Assembly (NCBI GenBank): GCA_036960305.1
Contig: JBALWA010000003.1
Coordinates: forward strand, 124,001 to 188,000
Length of the DNA stretch: 64,000 nucleotides
Reading direction: 5' to 3'
DNA from: JBALVT01 sp036960305
GTDB lineage: Bacteria; Pseudomonadota; Gammaproteobacteria; Pseudomonadales; Halieaceae
Part shown: positions 25,153-34,230 of the stretch, in pieces
Position numbering within the stretch: position 1 is the first letter of the stretch
How the letters are laid out: every line of letters starts with the position of its first letter
The notes under the pieces: generated by a model
Told to the model about the DNA's origin: nothing
Database searches by the model: none
Seen by the model: the letters and a program-made list of their open reading frames with translations, nothing else
Made by a program: the position numbers and the translations under genes

Positions 25153-26521
25153 AGCGAACGTAATAATCCAGAGCGTTGGGGCCGAATAATCGCGGGTTGA
25201 TGTCATCGTCGAACTGGGGGGCACGACGCTGATTATCCAGGCCGTTTACCAGGTAACGCCGCTGTTTTAGATCCTGATAGACCCGCAGTGTGTACCAGGG
25301 CACTGGTACCTGGTAGTAATTGATCATGTGTCCCTCGGAAACACGCCACAGCTGACCCTCCTTGTCGTAGTTGTCTGCTGCGGCTATCTGCCAGCTGTCC
25401 TCATCGACATAAAACACCCGCCGTGAATACTTGTGGTCCCGCGCGCCTTTATCCGTTTTGAGTTTGCCCTCTACCACCCACACCCGGTGTAACTCGTAGC
25501 GTGCATGTTCCGGATTGATGTGTTGCTCTCCCAGAATGTCATCGACCTTGAGCGCGCCGCTGTGTAAACGGTAGGCATTGTAGGGGATGTACATTTCACG
25601 TTTGCCCAGCAGCGTCCAGTTGAACAGCGACGGTGAGCCGTTATACATGTCGCCCTCATCGTTAAAACGTAGGGAATCAGAGTTCGGTGCCGGGTTGTCA
25701 TAGCCGCTAAAGGGTGTTCGCAGTACGCGGCGTAGGTCAGGACTGTAAAGCCAGGTTTGGCGCCGGGCTATATTGGCATTGAGAAATTCGTGCACCAGTG
25801 CGCCGCTGCCGGTTACAAACCCAGGGGAGAACAACTTCTGCTTAAACGCGAACAGGAGATTGGGATAGGGTGCCTGGACACCGCTCTCGCGCGGCCGGGC
25901 GTAGGGAATGGCCCACTCCTCATCTTGCAGTATCAGTGTGTAATTCCCGCGCCGGGTCACCGCCGTCGCGCCATCGACACGATTAATGTGAATACCGCGG
26001 AAGCGCAGGTTGTGGTTCCAGATCACTTCCACACCCTGCCCGGGAATGGGAAAGGGTGATGTCACTACACTATTTTCAACGCCACCGCGGCCCTCGGTGA
26101 CAAGCTCGGCGCTGGACGCATTGCTTTTAAATGCGTCGTATACGTAATCCGGGTACGCCGCCGAGCGCCGACTGGCGTAGACATTCATATACCAGCTATC
26201 GGGGTATTCAGCCAGCAATGCCCTCTGCCCTTCACTGAGGTTGTCGGCATAGGTTTGCAGATTGGCGGCGGTGATAGTAAACAAAACCGGGTCGTCTGCG
26301 TAGGGGTCAGGGATACGTTGGCCTGGCGTGTACCCTGGAATCGGTTCCGTGATGCCACCCTCCCAGGCCGGTATGGTGCCCGTCTCGTTACCGGCGCGCA
26401 CGGCACCCACCGGCGTCAACTCCGAGAGGTCGATATCTGATGTTTGCGCCGGGGATGTGTCGGCAAAAGACACTACCGTAGACAGTACAGCGCTAAACAA
26501 TAGGGCTAAAAAACGGACCAT
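25151..26521 (-). CDS. DUF1329 family outer-membrane-associated protein
   Basis: 456 residues with a signal peptide (MVRFLALLFSAVLSTVVSFA). ATG 26521 follows GGGAG by eight bases; a longer start at 26584 would overlap the DUF1302 gene. DUF1329 proteins are LolA/LolB-like periplasmic proteins. Here LTPVGAVRAGNETGTIPAWEGG and late EDSWQIAAADNYDKEGQLWR fit the family. They are encoded next to DUF1302 beta-barrels and are thought to move hydrophobic compounds through the envelope. The gene follows DUF1302 by 19 bases, an operon. In many genomes this pair neighbours an RND transporter, which I do not see here. Confidence 0.9.
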   Translation of the reverse strand: MVRFLALLFSAVLSTVVSFADTSPAQTSDIDLSELTPVGAVRAGNETGTIPAWEGGITEPIPGYTPGQRIPDPYADDPVLFTITAANLQTYADNLSEGQRALLAEYPDSWYMNVYASRRSAAYPDYVYDAFKSNASSAELVTEGRGGVENSVVTSPFPIPGQGVEVIWNHNLRFRGIHINRVDGATAVTRRGNYTLILQDEEWAIPYARPRESGVQAPYPNLLFAFKQKLFSPGFVTGSGALVHEFLNANIARRQTWLYSPDLRRVLRTPFSGYDNPAPNSDSLRFNDEGDMYNGSPSLFNWTLLGKREMYIPYNAYRLHSGALKVDDILGEQHINPEHARYELHRVWVVEGKLKTDKGARDHKYSRRVFYVDEDSWQIAAADNYDKEGQLWRVSEGHMINYYQVPVPWYTLRVYQDLKQRRYLVNGLDNQRRAPQFDDDINPRLFGPNALDYYVR

Positions 26522-26540
26522 GTGCTTTTCTCCCGTATAG

Positions 26541-28448
26541 CTAAAAATCATAGCGAATACTGAAACTGAGGTTATCCCGATCATTGAGCAGGTTTTGCTG
26601 CCCCGCCCCTGAATACTCGATATAGGCGAGATCCACTTTCAACCGCGTCAGGTACTGCGCCTGGAGACCGATGGTGAAGGTTTTTCTATCTTCCAGGAAT
26701 GGTCCTGCACCTACCGGGCTGATGCCATCGACATCGTGAGCCCATACGAGACGTGGGCGCAGGTTGATGCCACCAAAAACGTTGTTGTATACCAGCCCTC
26801 CTCCTATGCGATAGCCCCAGGAGTTATCTGTGGCGAATAAGCTGTCGGGACCAAAGTCAGTGACAGCGAGACCCGGTCCGGCCATGTATAAATCATCCGG
26901 GTCTGGCGCATCCCATATATGTAACCAGGCAAACTCAATATTGAGCAGGGCCTGGGAAGCGCCTAGTTGCGGCCCGAATAGCTGGGTAGCGCCAAACAAA
27001 GTGAAAGTCTTGTCTTTATAAATAATTGGATCAATGCGCACGTTGGCATAAGTCGTGGCCAGCTCCTCGAGACTCCACACCTCCAAATCAACGGGTGGCA
27101 GCGGGTCCTCGCGAGTGGACCCCGGTATTATCGCGGGAAGAACATCCCCTGAGTGTATGGATAAAGGGGCATCGAAATGGTGCGCGATCTCGGCGAAATA
27201 CGCTGTTCCGGTACGCAGGCTCGTGGTATTGAAACTGAGTCCCAGCATGTCGATATCCTCTGGATACTGGGTAAAGAAGGATGCATCATTCAGCGCGCCG
27301 CTGAGACTTGTGAGGGTGGCGGCAGCAGTCGCTTTGACCGGGCCAACGCCTTCTCTTCTCAATTCGCGCTTGAGCTTTTCAATTCCCTGTACCGAGTACC
27401 CTGTTACATACTGATCCAGCCCCGGACCAACCAGGCCAAAGGAAGGGAGATTGGCGTGGTATCGGGCAAAGTGCAGCGCTAACTTTGAATCGTTAAGGCC
27501 TGGCAGTATGGATTGCACTGTAATGCCGAACTGGCCGCTGTCGCTGGCGTCATCGTCGGGCAAACGGTTAGTGACCTGGTAGAAATTTGGGTCAAAGGGA
27601 AGGATACCCACCGCTTCCAGCGTCTCCGCGGGAATACCGAAAAACTGGCTGAGATCGGTGCCAAACTGATTACCAAAGCCCTCGGCCTGGATAAAAGTGC
27701 CGTCCGGGGAAATGGCGTCGTTGCTTGAAAAATAGGTACCAACTGCGGGCAGTTCGCTCTTTTGCCAATCGTAAGTGTAGTAGGCCTCGACAATTACCTG
27801 CGGGGTCAACTGGGCCGCGCCCCACAACATGCCCACCGGTATACGCAGGTCTCGCAAGGTGCTTGTGGGTTGCTGAAACAAGGGGACATTCAGTGGGTTG
27901 GCGACATCCACACCGCTGCCAGGAAAGAAGCGGCTCTCGCCCCAGTTCACCACCTGGTCACCCAGACGCAATTGCAGCGGTACATCGCCAACCGTGAAAC
28001 GGGCACTGAGGTAGGCATCCAATAACTGGGCATCACTGCCTACTTGATCCAAAGCGCCACTACCAAGCTCAGTGCGTTCCCTGTCGCCATCCTCATTCTC
28101 AAAATCGTAGAAGGCATATCCGCGCAGGAAAAGACCAAAATTGCGCCAGCCCAGGGTCAACTCCCCCGTTGCGCGAAACATATTGGAAATCAGTTCGCCT
28201 TTATCGTAGTTGAGAGTACCGTCGTCAAGGTTGCCACTTCTGCCATATTCTATGCGCTCACCACCGTGGGCGGGAGACACGACTTTCGGATCGGTGTCCT
28301 CGGTGCGCAGGCGCAGACCGTAAGCTGCCTCAAGATCAAACAGGACTTCGACACCCGTATTCGGATCACGATAATCCCAGGCCGCGGCCGTAGACGGGAG
28401 CAGCACAAAGCCCAGTGCGAGAGCGGCTAGCGGTCGCTGTATCATCAT
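26541..28448 (-). CDS. DUF1302 family outer-membrane beta-barrel protein
   Basis: 635 residues with a signal peptide (about 1-23, ending STAAAWDYRD) and repeated amphipathic strands; the terminal Phe in NLSFSIRYDF is the Bam-recognised beta-signal, so an outer-membrane barrel is very likely. GAGGAG precedes the start at 28448. The large mid-region (about 200-430) is rich in Gly, Asn and Pro, as in extracellular loops. Co-occurring with DUF1329, it is predicted to import or export lipophilic molecules. A plausible sigma-70 promoter lies at 28533-28560, so the pair can be transcribed independently of WS/DGAT. Confidence 0.9.
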   Translation of the reverse strand: MMIQRPLAALALGFVLLPSTAAAWDYRDPNTGVEVLFDLEAAYGLRLRTEDTDPKVVSPAHGGERIEYGRSGNLDDGTLNYDKGELISNMFRATGELTLGWRNFGLFLRGYAFYDFENEDGDRERTELGSGALDQVGSDAQLLDAYLSARFTVGDVPLQLRLGDQVVNWGESRFFPGSGVDVANPLNVPLFQQPTSTLRDLRIPVGMLWGAAQLTPQVIVEAYYTYDWQKSELPAVGTYFSSNDAISPDGTFIQAEGFGNQFGTDLSQFFGIPAETLEAVGILPFDPNFYQVTNRLPDDDASDSGQFGITVQSILPGLNDSKLALHFARYHANLPSFGLVGPGLDQYVTGYSVQGIEKLKRELRREGVGPVKATAAATLTSLSGALNDASFFTQYPEDIDMLGLSFNTTSLRTGTAYFAEIAHHFDAPLSIHSGDVLPAIIPGSTREDPLPPVDLEVWSLEELATTYANVRIDPIIYKDKTFTLFGATQLFGPQLGASQALLNIEFAWLHIWDAPDPDDLYMAGPGLAVTDFGPDSLFATDNSWGYRIGGGLVYNNVFGGINLRPRLVWAHDVDGISPVGAGPFLEDRKTFTIGLQAQYLTRLKVDLAYIEYSGAGQQNLLNDRDNLSFSIRYDF

Positions 28449-28532
28449 CTTGGGACTACTCCTCGATTCATCCAGACAGACAGGGGAGTCATTAACACCC
28501 TGTCACACGGTATATTCGGCCACTAGGGGTTC

Positions 28533-28560
28533 AGTATAGTTGCTCATATCGACTAGTAAA
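28533..28560 (-). promoter_or_regulatory. Candidate sigma-70 promoter for the DUF1302/DUF1329 operon
   Basis: On the minus strand TTTACT (-35), 16-base spacer, TATACT (-10), about 85 bases before the DUF1302 start at 28448. The -10 matches five of six consensus positions, the -35 four of six. Confidence 0.45.
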
Positions 28561-28645
28561 GTGAATGGCTCGGGGAGGGTTCGAAAAAGTTGAGGTCCCT
28601 GCCCCGGTCAAGGGTGCGAGACAGACTGCCAACAACTGCCTGCCC

Positions 28646-30094
28646 CTACTTCTTCGATGTTTTGCGGCGACGCCCGGCTTTGGTGAGCAGACCCGCAGCC
28701 TCCTCCAGTTCAATCAGCGAGTCTTCCATGTAGTCAATCAGGCGCTGAACGTGTGGGACGGATTTACGACAGGCGACGATTCCAAAATCCAGGTTTTTGA
28801 AATTACTGACCAGGGTGAAGTTAACGGCACTACCGTCGAAGGGAATAGAAACCGGATAAATACCGTCCAAACGGGCACCATTCCAGTAACGCCGCTCGCG
28901 GGGGCCAGGCACATTGGACACGACAGTGCTGAACCCCGGAAAGCGGCTACCCTGGCCGGTAAGCTGGGTAAGTAGCATCGGCGCCTGGCTTATTCCCGAG
29001 TACACCGCAATTTCGCCGCTGCTCATACCCCGTAACATGTCCTTGGCGGCATCCATGGATGCCTTGATTCTGCGCAGTCGTTTTTCCGGGTCTTTGATGT
29101 TTGTGGCGAGATCAGCTACCACCATTCCCGCGGCATTCGCTGAATCAACATCGCCAGTTGCACGCAGTGATACAGGGGCCATGGCCTTCAGCGACACCTT
29201 TGGCAACGCCCTTTGATCCAGCAGTTGCTTGCGCAGCGCGCCCGCGCACATGGCCAATACAGTGTCATTGAGCGTGCAATCGTAGGCTTTTCCCACCGAA
29301 CGCACCCGCTCAAAGGACCAGGATTGGGCGACGAAGCGGCGTGCACCACTAAGCTGGGTGCTGAAGGCATTGTTCGGGATACGGTGGAAGGGAATGGCCA
29401 TGGTGCTCTTCTTACCCATCCAGATAGCCGCTGATTCACGCATCGCCTTGGCAATATTGACGGTGCTGCCCAACTGTTCTCGCAGCACATCAGCAACCGC
29501 TTTGATTTCATTTTCACTGGGATTGATATTTTTTGCGTTGTCTCCCGCGAGACTACGCTTGAATTCCTCATGAGCCTGGGCGGAAAGTGGCGATATCTTG
29601 AGCCGGCTCCTGGCATTGGTTGAATACATGCTACTCATCAAGCGCAAGGCACCGACGCCATCAATCGCGCAGTGGTGCGCCTTTAAGTAGGTGGCAAACT
29701 GTCGATTAGGCAAGCCTTCAATTAAGTGCATTTCCCACAGGGGGTGGGATCGATCCAGTAACTGGCCGTGCAGCTGCGAGATAAGCGTAAACAGTTCACG
29801 GTAGCGACCCGGCTTGGGAAGTGCGGAATGGCGAACGTGATACTCCATGTCCAGGTCGTCCTCATCTTCCCAGCGAATCTTACCAGCAACCCCCAGGGGG
29901 CCCATTTTCAGTTTCTCACCAAAGGGGCGCCGCAGTTCACCGTCATACCGGAGTATCTCGCCCAGCTTTGACAGAAAAGTGGTGTCGTCCACATCCTTGG
30001 GCAGCGTAAACAAATTCAGCCCGCCCACATGCATAGGTACCCGGCTTGATTCCATGATCAGGAAAAAGGCGTCAGTTATTGGCATATTTCGCAC
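28646..30094 (-). CDS. Wax ester synthase/acyl-CoA:diacylglycerol acyltransferase (WS/DGAT) family
   Basis: 482 residues. The start is GTG 30094 after GAGGAG; ATG 30085 is the alternative. The condensation-domain active site is intact: H140-H141-C-A-I-D145-G146. The N-terminus, PITDAFFLIMESSRVPMHVG, is the usual WS/DGAT opening, and the DUF1298-like C-terminal half carries VSNVPGPRERRYWNG. Members join fatty acyl-CoA to a fatty alcohol or diacylglycerol, storing carbon as wax ester or triacylglycerol at the inner membrane. It may balance the lipid catabolism encoded around it. It is divergent from sulfatase 1. Confidence 0.9.
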   Translation of the reverse strand: MRNMPITDAFFLIMESSRVPMHVGGLNLFTLPKDVDDTTFLSKLGEILRYDGELRRPFGEKLKMGPLGVAGKIRWEDEDDLDMEYHVRHSALPKPGRYRELFTLISQLHGQLLDRSHPLWEMHLIEGLPNRQFATYLKAHHCAIDGVGALRLMSSMYSTNARSRLKISPLSAQAHEEFKRSLAGDNAKNINPSENEIKAVADVLREQLGSTVNIAKAMRESAAIWMGKKSTMAIPFHRIPNNAFSTQLSGARRFVAQSWSFERVRSVGKAYDCTLNDTVLAMCAGALRKQLLDQRALPKVSLKAMAPVSLRATGDVDSANAAGMVVADLATNIKDPEKRLRRIKASMDAAKDMLRGMSSGEIAVYSGISQAPMLLTQLTGQGSRFPGFSTVVSNVPGPRERRYWNGARLDGIYPVSIPFDGSAVNFTLVSNFKNLDFGIVACRKSVPHVQRLIDYMEDSLIELEEAAGLLTKAGRRRKTSKK

Positions 30095-30304
30095 TCTGGG
30101 TACTCCTCTAAAGTGATTAATGGAACCACTATCATGAATCGGCTACCTATAAACTAGCATATAGAATCGGTGCCCGAGGAAAATCCGTCCAGATTTTTGG
30201 TACAGCAACTCTCTTTTCCGGAAAAAAACGTAGATCTTGGGCTATGATCAGTACACTGTGAATTGAATGAACACATGCAATCCTGTACCTGGAGATTAGA
30301 ACCA

Positions 30305-31756
30305 ATGAGTGGATGGAAATCATTAGTGGTGGTAGCCATAACTGCACTGCAGTTGTTACTCCCTGGCACAGTGTGGGCCAAAGACAAACCCAATATTGTG
30401 TTGGTCTTTTTGGATAATTTCGGATGGGGGGAGCCGGGTTTCAATGGCGGCGGCATCATTCGAGGCACGGCTACGCCCAGGATGGATAGTCTGGCCACCG
30501 AAGGTCTGCGCTTGACTAACTTTAATGTCGAAGTCCAATGCACGCCTTCCCGTTCCGCCATCATGACCGGTCGGTATGCAATTCGAAGTGGCAATGGCGT
30601 CGCGCCTCTGGGCGAAGGCGTTTACGGCCTTGTGCAATGGGAAGTCACGATGGCCGAGATGCTCTCGGATGCAGGCTACAATACTGCTATTTTTGGGAAA
30701 TGGCACCTGGGTCGTACAGAGGGCAGATTCCCGACCGACCAGGGCTTCGACGAATGGTATGGCGTGCCGAACTCAACGGACGAATCAGCGTACACAGCCC
30801 TGGAAGGCTTCGCTCAGAGTGGCGTAGAAGAAAGCTATGTGATGGAGGCACGAAAGGGCCAGAAGCCAAAGAAAGTGAAACCGTACAGGCTGGATTATCG
30901 CCCACTTATTGATGGCGATCTCACAGACAAGGCGATCGATTTCATGAAGCGGCAGGCGAAAACTGACACCCCATTCTTCCTTTATCTTCCCTACACGGCA
31001 ACCCATTACCCGACACGTCCACATCCTGAATTCGCCGGCAAGACTGGGAATGGCAGCTGGGCGGATCTCCTGCTACAGATCGACACGTACACTGGCAGAT
31101 TACTGGATACGATCGATGAACTTGGCATTCGTGATAACACAATCTTCATTTTTACTGCCGATAACGGACCAGAGGCAACAGCACACGGAAACGTCACACT
31201 CACCGTTGAAACCGCAAGTCCGGGATCGGCCGGCCCCTGGCGCGGCACCTTGTTTACAGGTTTCGAAGGCGCTCTGAGAGTTCCTTTCGTCATGCGGTGG
31301 CCTGACAAAATCCCAGCAGGATCAGCGAGCGATGAAATCGTGCACGAGATGGACCTGTTCCCAAGCCTGGCGCGCATTGCCGGAGGCAAGGTGCCAGACG
31401 ACCGGATCATTGACGGAATCGACATGTCCAAATTTTTCCTCGGTAAGCAGGAAGAGTCTGGCCGAGAAGGCGTCATTGTCTACATGGGGAATGATATTTA
31501 CGGTGTTAAATGGCGCAATTGGAAAGTGAACTTCAAGGAATTGGATTCGGTCTTCAGCAAGACAGCGGAGTACGGGATGCCGCGGGTCTACAATCTACTT
31601 GCTGATCCACAGGAGCGCGAAAATGTGCTCTTTCCCAACACCTGGGTGCCGAAGGCGGCCCTTGGCCAACTGGCTGAACATGCAGCTTCGCTCAAGGAGA
31701 ACCCTCCCATCGGACCCGGGACATTGGACCCCTATATACCTGCCAGTGAAAACTGA
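30305..31756 (+). CDS. Type I sulfatase (formylglycine-dependent), sulfatase 1
   Basis: 483 residues from ATG 30305; earlier starts leave an unlikely 14-residue extension. A signal peptide covers about 1-25, so the enzyme is exported. The formylglycine motif is C79-T-P-S-R, so maturation needs a sulfatase-modifying enzyme (FGE), not seen in the window. The nearby metal ligand is in FLDNFGWG, where many family members have Asp-Asp. Later motifs include GKWHLGR and TADNGPEA. It removes sulfate esters from an organic substrate; the C-terminal tail with YNLLADPQERENVL fits arylsulfatase-like enzymes. It is divergent from WS/DGAT. I would not name a substrate. Confidence 0.9.
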   Translation: MSGWKSLVVVAITALQLLLPGTVWAKDKPNIVLVFLDNFGWGEPGFNGGGIIRGTATPRMDSLATEGLRLTNFNVEVQCTPSRSAIMTGRYAIRSGNGVAPLGEGVYGLVQWEVTMAEMLSDAGYNTAIFGKWHLGRTEGRFPTDQGFDEWYGVPNSTDESAYTALEGFAQSGVEESYVMEARKGQKPKKVKPYRLDYRPLIDGDLTDKAIDFMKRQAKTDTPFFLYLPYTATHYPTRPHPEFAGKTGNGSWADLLLQIDTYTGRLLDTIDELGIRDNTIFIFTADNGPEATAHGNVTLTVETASPGSAGPWRGTLFTGFEGALRVPFVMRWPDKIPAGSASDEIVHEMDLFPSLARIAGGKVPDDRIIDGIDMSKFFLGKQEESGREGVIVYMGNDIYGVKWRNWKVNFKELDSVFSKTAEYGMPRVYNLLADPQERENVLFPNTWVPKAALGQLAEHAASLKENPPIGPGTLDPYIPASEN

Positions 31757-31778
31757 GCGGAGATAATTTAAGAACCTA

Positions 31779-31800
31779 CAGTGACGTTAATGTATCACTG
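31779..31800. terminator. Weak hairpin after sulfatase 1
   Basis: CAGTGA-N10-TCACTG just after the sulfatase stop, in the 95-base gap before the convergent small protein. A second possible hairpin (CCCTG...CAGGG) lies at about 31838-31856. No T-run, so confidence is low. Confidence 0.3.
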
Positions 31801-31851
31801 AACAACCTGGCGGCCCTATGCACGCAGGGCATTGATATCCCTGCTGTGCTG

Positions 31852-32328
31852 TCAGGGCGCTGGAAAGGGGTACTTCAGCTGACTGATAATCGCGTCCAGG
31901 GAACCCTCTTCTCCGGCAATTTCCTTTTCAATCCAGGAGACAAATGACGCCTCATGGGTAATCATCGACTGCAGGACTTCCTGGTCTTCGGCGGGGCCCG
32001 CTGCTGCAATTTCCTCGAAACGCCCAAGGAACTGATCAACCAATGGGCTCAGACCCGTAAGAAATTCAAGCCAACTATTGCCTTGGTAGGCGGCGACAAT
32101 CTCGCCCACCAGTTCATCACCCGCCTCCTCCACAAGCTCATAACCATGCTTCAGTAGAAACGGTCGCAGGCGGGCCTTGGTTTCAGTTTCCAATTGCAGG
32201 ACGGTAGCAATATGATATTTTTCTCGCGCATTTTTTGCAATATTCACCAGTGCGAGAAAGGCTTTCTCGCCTAACACCTCGCTCTGGTAAAGCTCGTGGA
32301 TGCACGCTGGATATTCGGTGCTGCTCAT
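31852..32328 (-). CDS. Ferritin-like helical hypothetical protein
   Basis: 158 residues, strongly helical and acidic. GAGGAG lies upstream of ATG 32328. LYQSEVLGEKAFLAL, EKYHIATVLQLETETK and THEASFVSWIEKE place Glu and His residues as in ferritin/rubrerythrin-like di-metal bundles, though no strict ExxH pair is complete in each helix, so metal binding is uncertain. It starts 31 bases after the monooxygenase gene and is probably co-transcribed. I do not recognise a named family. A small accessory protein for the neighbouring oxygenase is one guess. Confidence 0.6.
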   Translation of the reverse strand: MSSTEYPACIHELYQSEVLGEKAFLALVNIAKNAREKYHIATVLQLETETKARLRPFLLKHGYELVEEAGDELVGEIVAAYQGNSWLEFLTGLSPLVDQFLGRFEEIAAAGPAEDQEVLQSMITHEASFVSWIEKEIAGEEGSLDAIISQLKYPFPAP

Positions 32329-32359
32329 GGTGTATCTCCTCTATCGTAAGACCCTAGGC

Positions 32360-33967
32360 CTATGTCAATTTGAAACCCTCATAACCGTTGCTTGCGACGT
32401 CCTTACATTTTTGTACGTAGACAGGAAAGCCGGCTACGTAGGGTAAATAGACCCTGGCCTTACCCGGTACGTTCGCGCCATTGTAAAATGATTTTTCCTG
32501 GGGGAACAATGTCGTATTCGCGACTTCCTGCACGTGCTCTACCCAGGCGCTCTCGGCCGCGGGTTCTGCTTCGACAGTATGCTTGCCGGTCTCCCGCATA
32601 TGGATGATGCAATCCCCAATCCATTCCACGTGATGTTCGGTTGATTTTATGACATTAGTAAAAGCCGTCGAGCTGCCGGGTCCGGCGGCAACTATAAACA
32701 GATTAGGAAAGCCCGATACCTGCAAGCCCAGATAGGTATCAGCCCCCTCGCTCCATCTTTGCTTGAGCGTATCGCCGTTGACCCCGCGGATATCGATGCG
32801 TGTCAGCGCACCGGTCATGGCATCGAAACCTGTAGCACTGACAATTGCGTCGTAGGGCCTCTCACCCGCGGGGGTTTCGATGCCCACCGCGGTGAAACCC
32901 TGCAGGGGGAATTCGTTGATATCTACCAAGCTGACATTATCGCGGTTATAGGTTTCGTAATAATTGGTTCCCACGCAAAGCCGTTTCGACCCCACTACGC
33001 CCCTGGACATCAATATTGAAGCAATCGCGGGATCTTTCACCACACTGGCAATTTTTCCCCGGATGAATTCCGCGACCTCATGATTGGTCGCCGGATCAAA
33101 CATGATGTCCGCATAGGCGTACAGGAATATAAAGCCACCTACTGCCCAGGCCTTTTCCAGTCGGCTTTTCCGTTGTTCAAGGCTGTGTTCCGCCATCAGT
33201 GTTTCTTCCTGGATATACTTCGCGCCCAGGGCAAAATGCATCTCTTTGGCTCGTGTCCTCAAAGTGGCGTAATCTGCCTTGACCGAAGTGCGTTCTTCGG
33301 TGCTCAAAGGCCTGTTATGGGCCGGGACCACGTATGCAGGTGTGCGCTGATAGACCGTCAAACTATCGGCTTGCTCGGCGATCAAGGGGATACTCTGGAC
33401 TGCAGAAGAGCCGGTTCCGATAACAGCAACCCGCTGCCCGGTAAAATCCACGCCCTCGTGGGGCCAGTATCCCGTGTAGTAAATGTCACCCTGAAACTGG
33501 TCTTGCCCTGGAAATTTCGGTTTTAAGGGGACCGATAGCGGGCCGCTGGCCGCCACCAAAAATTGCGCAGTACAAGTCTGGCCGTTCTCCATTTCCACTG
33601 ACCATTGGTGGGCTTCAGCATTAAAATGGGCCCCCGTAACCCGGGTGTCAAACTGAATATCGGAGCGCAGATCAAAGCGTTCTGCAACATGGTTGATGTA
33701 ACGAAGAATTTCAGGCTGGGTGGCGTAGCGCTCGGACCAATCCCATTCCTGTTGTAATTCTTCATCAAATTCATAGGAATATTCTATGCTTTCTACATCA
33801 CAACGGGCGCCGGGGTAACGATTCCAGTACCAGGTGCCCCCAACATCACCCCCCGCTTCGATGACTTTTACCGACAAACCCAGCTCTCTCGCTTTTATCA
33901 GCATGTATAAGCCGGAGAACCCGGCGCCGATTATCAATACATCGAAATGTTTATTGCGAGTAGTCAT
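32360..33967 (-). CDS. Baeyer-Villiger-type FAD-dependent monooxygenase with altered motif
   Basis: 535 residues; ATG 33967 is preferred to a GTG nine codons upstream, although its ribosome site is weak. Two Rossmann loops are visible: GAGFSG (about 14) with GGTWYWNRYPGARCDVES, and GTGSSAVQ (about 192). The Baeyer-Villiger fingerprint FxGxxxHxxxWP is present as FQGDIYYTGYWP, with Tyr in place of His. It would insert oxygen next to a ketone to form an ester or lactone, using NADPH and O2, if the His is not essential. Its neighbours include two hydrolases that could open the product. It could instead be a flavin monooxygenase with another activity. Confidence 0.85.
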   Translation of the reverse strand: MTTRNKHFDVLIIGAGFSGLYMLIKARELGLSVKVIEAGGDVGGTWYWNRYPGARCDVESIEYSYEFDEELQQEWDWSERYATQPEILRYINHVAERFDLRSDIQFDTRVTGAHFNAEAHQWSVEMENGQTCTAQFLVAASGPLSVPLKPKFPGQDQFQGDIYYTGYWPHEGVDFTGQRVAVIGTGSSAVQSIPLIAEQADSLTVYQRTPAYVVPAHNRPLSTEERTSVKADYATLRTRAKEMHFALGAKYIQEETLMAEHSLEQRKSRLEKAWAVGGFIFLYAYADIMFDPATNHEVAEFIRGKIASVVKDPAIASILMSRGVVGSKRLCVGTNYYETYNRDNVSLVDINEFPLQGFTAVGIETPAGERPYDAIVSATGFDAMTGALTRIDIRGVNGDTLKQRWSEGADTYLGLQVSGFPNLFIVAAGPGSSTAFTNVIKSTEHHVEWIGDCIIHMRETGKHTVEAEPAAESAWVEHVQEVANTTLFPQEKSFYNGANVPGKARVYLPYVAGFPVYVQKCKDVASNGYEGFKLT

Positions 33968-34230
33968 AGCTTTATTCTTGTTAGAGCAATTCACTAGTAC
34001 TTATAGGCCAAATCGTAGAAAAAGTCATTCCATAACTGGCCCTAACTCCCCACAAGCCTTGTCGCGTCACCGAGTGTTAGAAGTTGTAGCGCCCCTGAAG
34101 AAGCCGCCTTCCCCAAAAACTCAGGGGGCAGATAAACGTTATCGTCAGTCAAGAAAGAATCCTAGATATTGAAGTTACAAAAAAGATTTGGGGCGCCACA
34201 GGGTGATCGTACTTTCCGGAAATAAAGAAC
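33968..34230. other. Intergenic stretch holding a stray copy of a TonB-receptor 3' end
   Basis: The 263 bases between the monooxygenase start and the DUF3089 stop hold 24 bases (34078-34101) identical to the last codons of the TonB receptor at 35588-35611. On the minus strand they read LQGRYNF and a stop. No other gene is visible. Confidence 0.55.
34078..34101 (-). repeat. Direct repeat, copy 1: orphan TonB-receptor tail
   Basis: 24 identical bases to 35588-35611, in the same orientation. It encodes the receptor's last residues LQGRYNF and stop. No receptor frame leads into this copy, so it is a scar. Confidence 0.75.

Noticed and set aside
31838..31856. CCCTG...CAGGG hairpin after sulfatase 1 as a terminator
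   Set aside because: Only five-base arms, no T-run, and it overlaps the end of the convergent gene.
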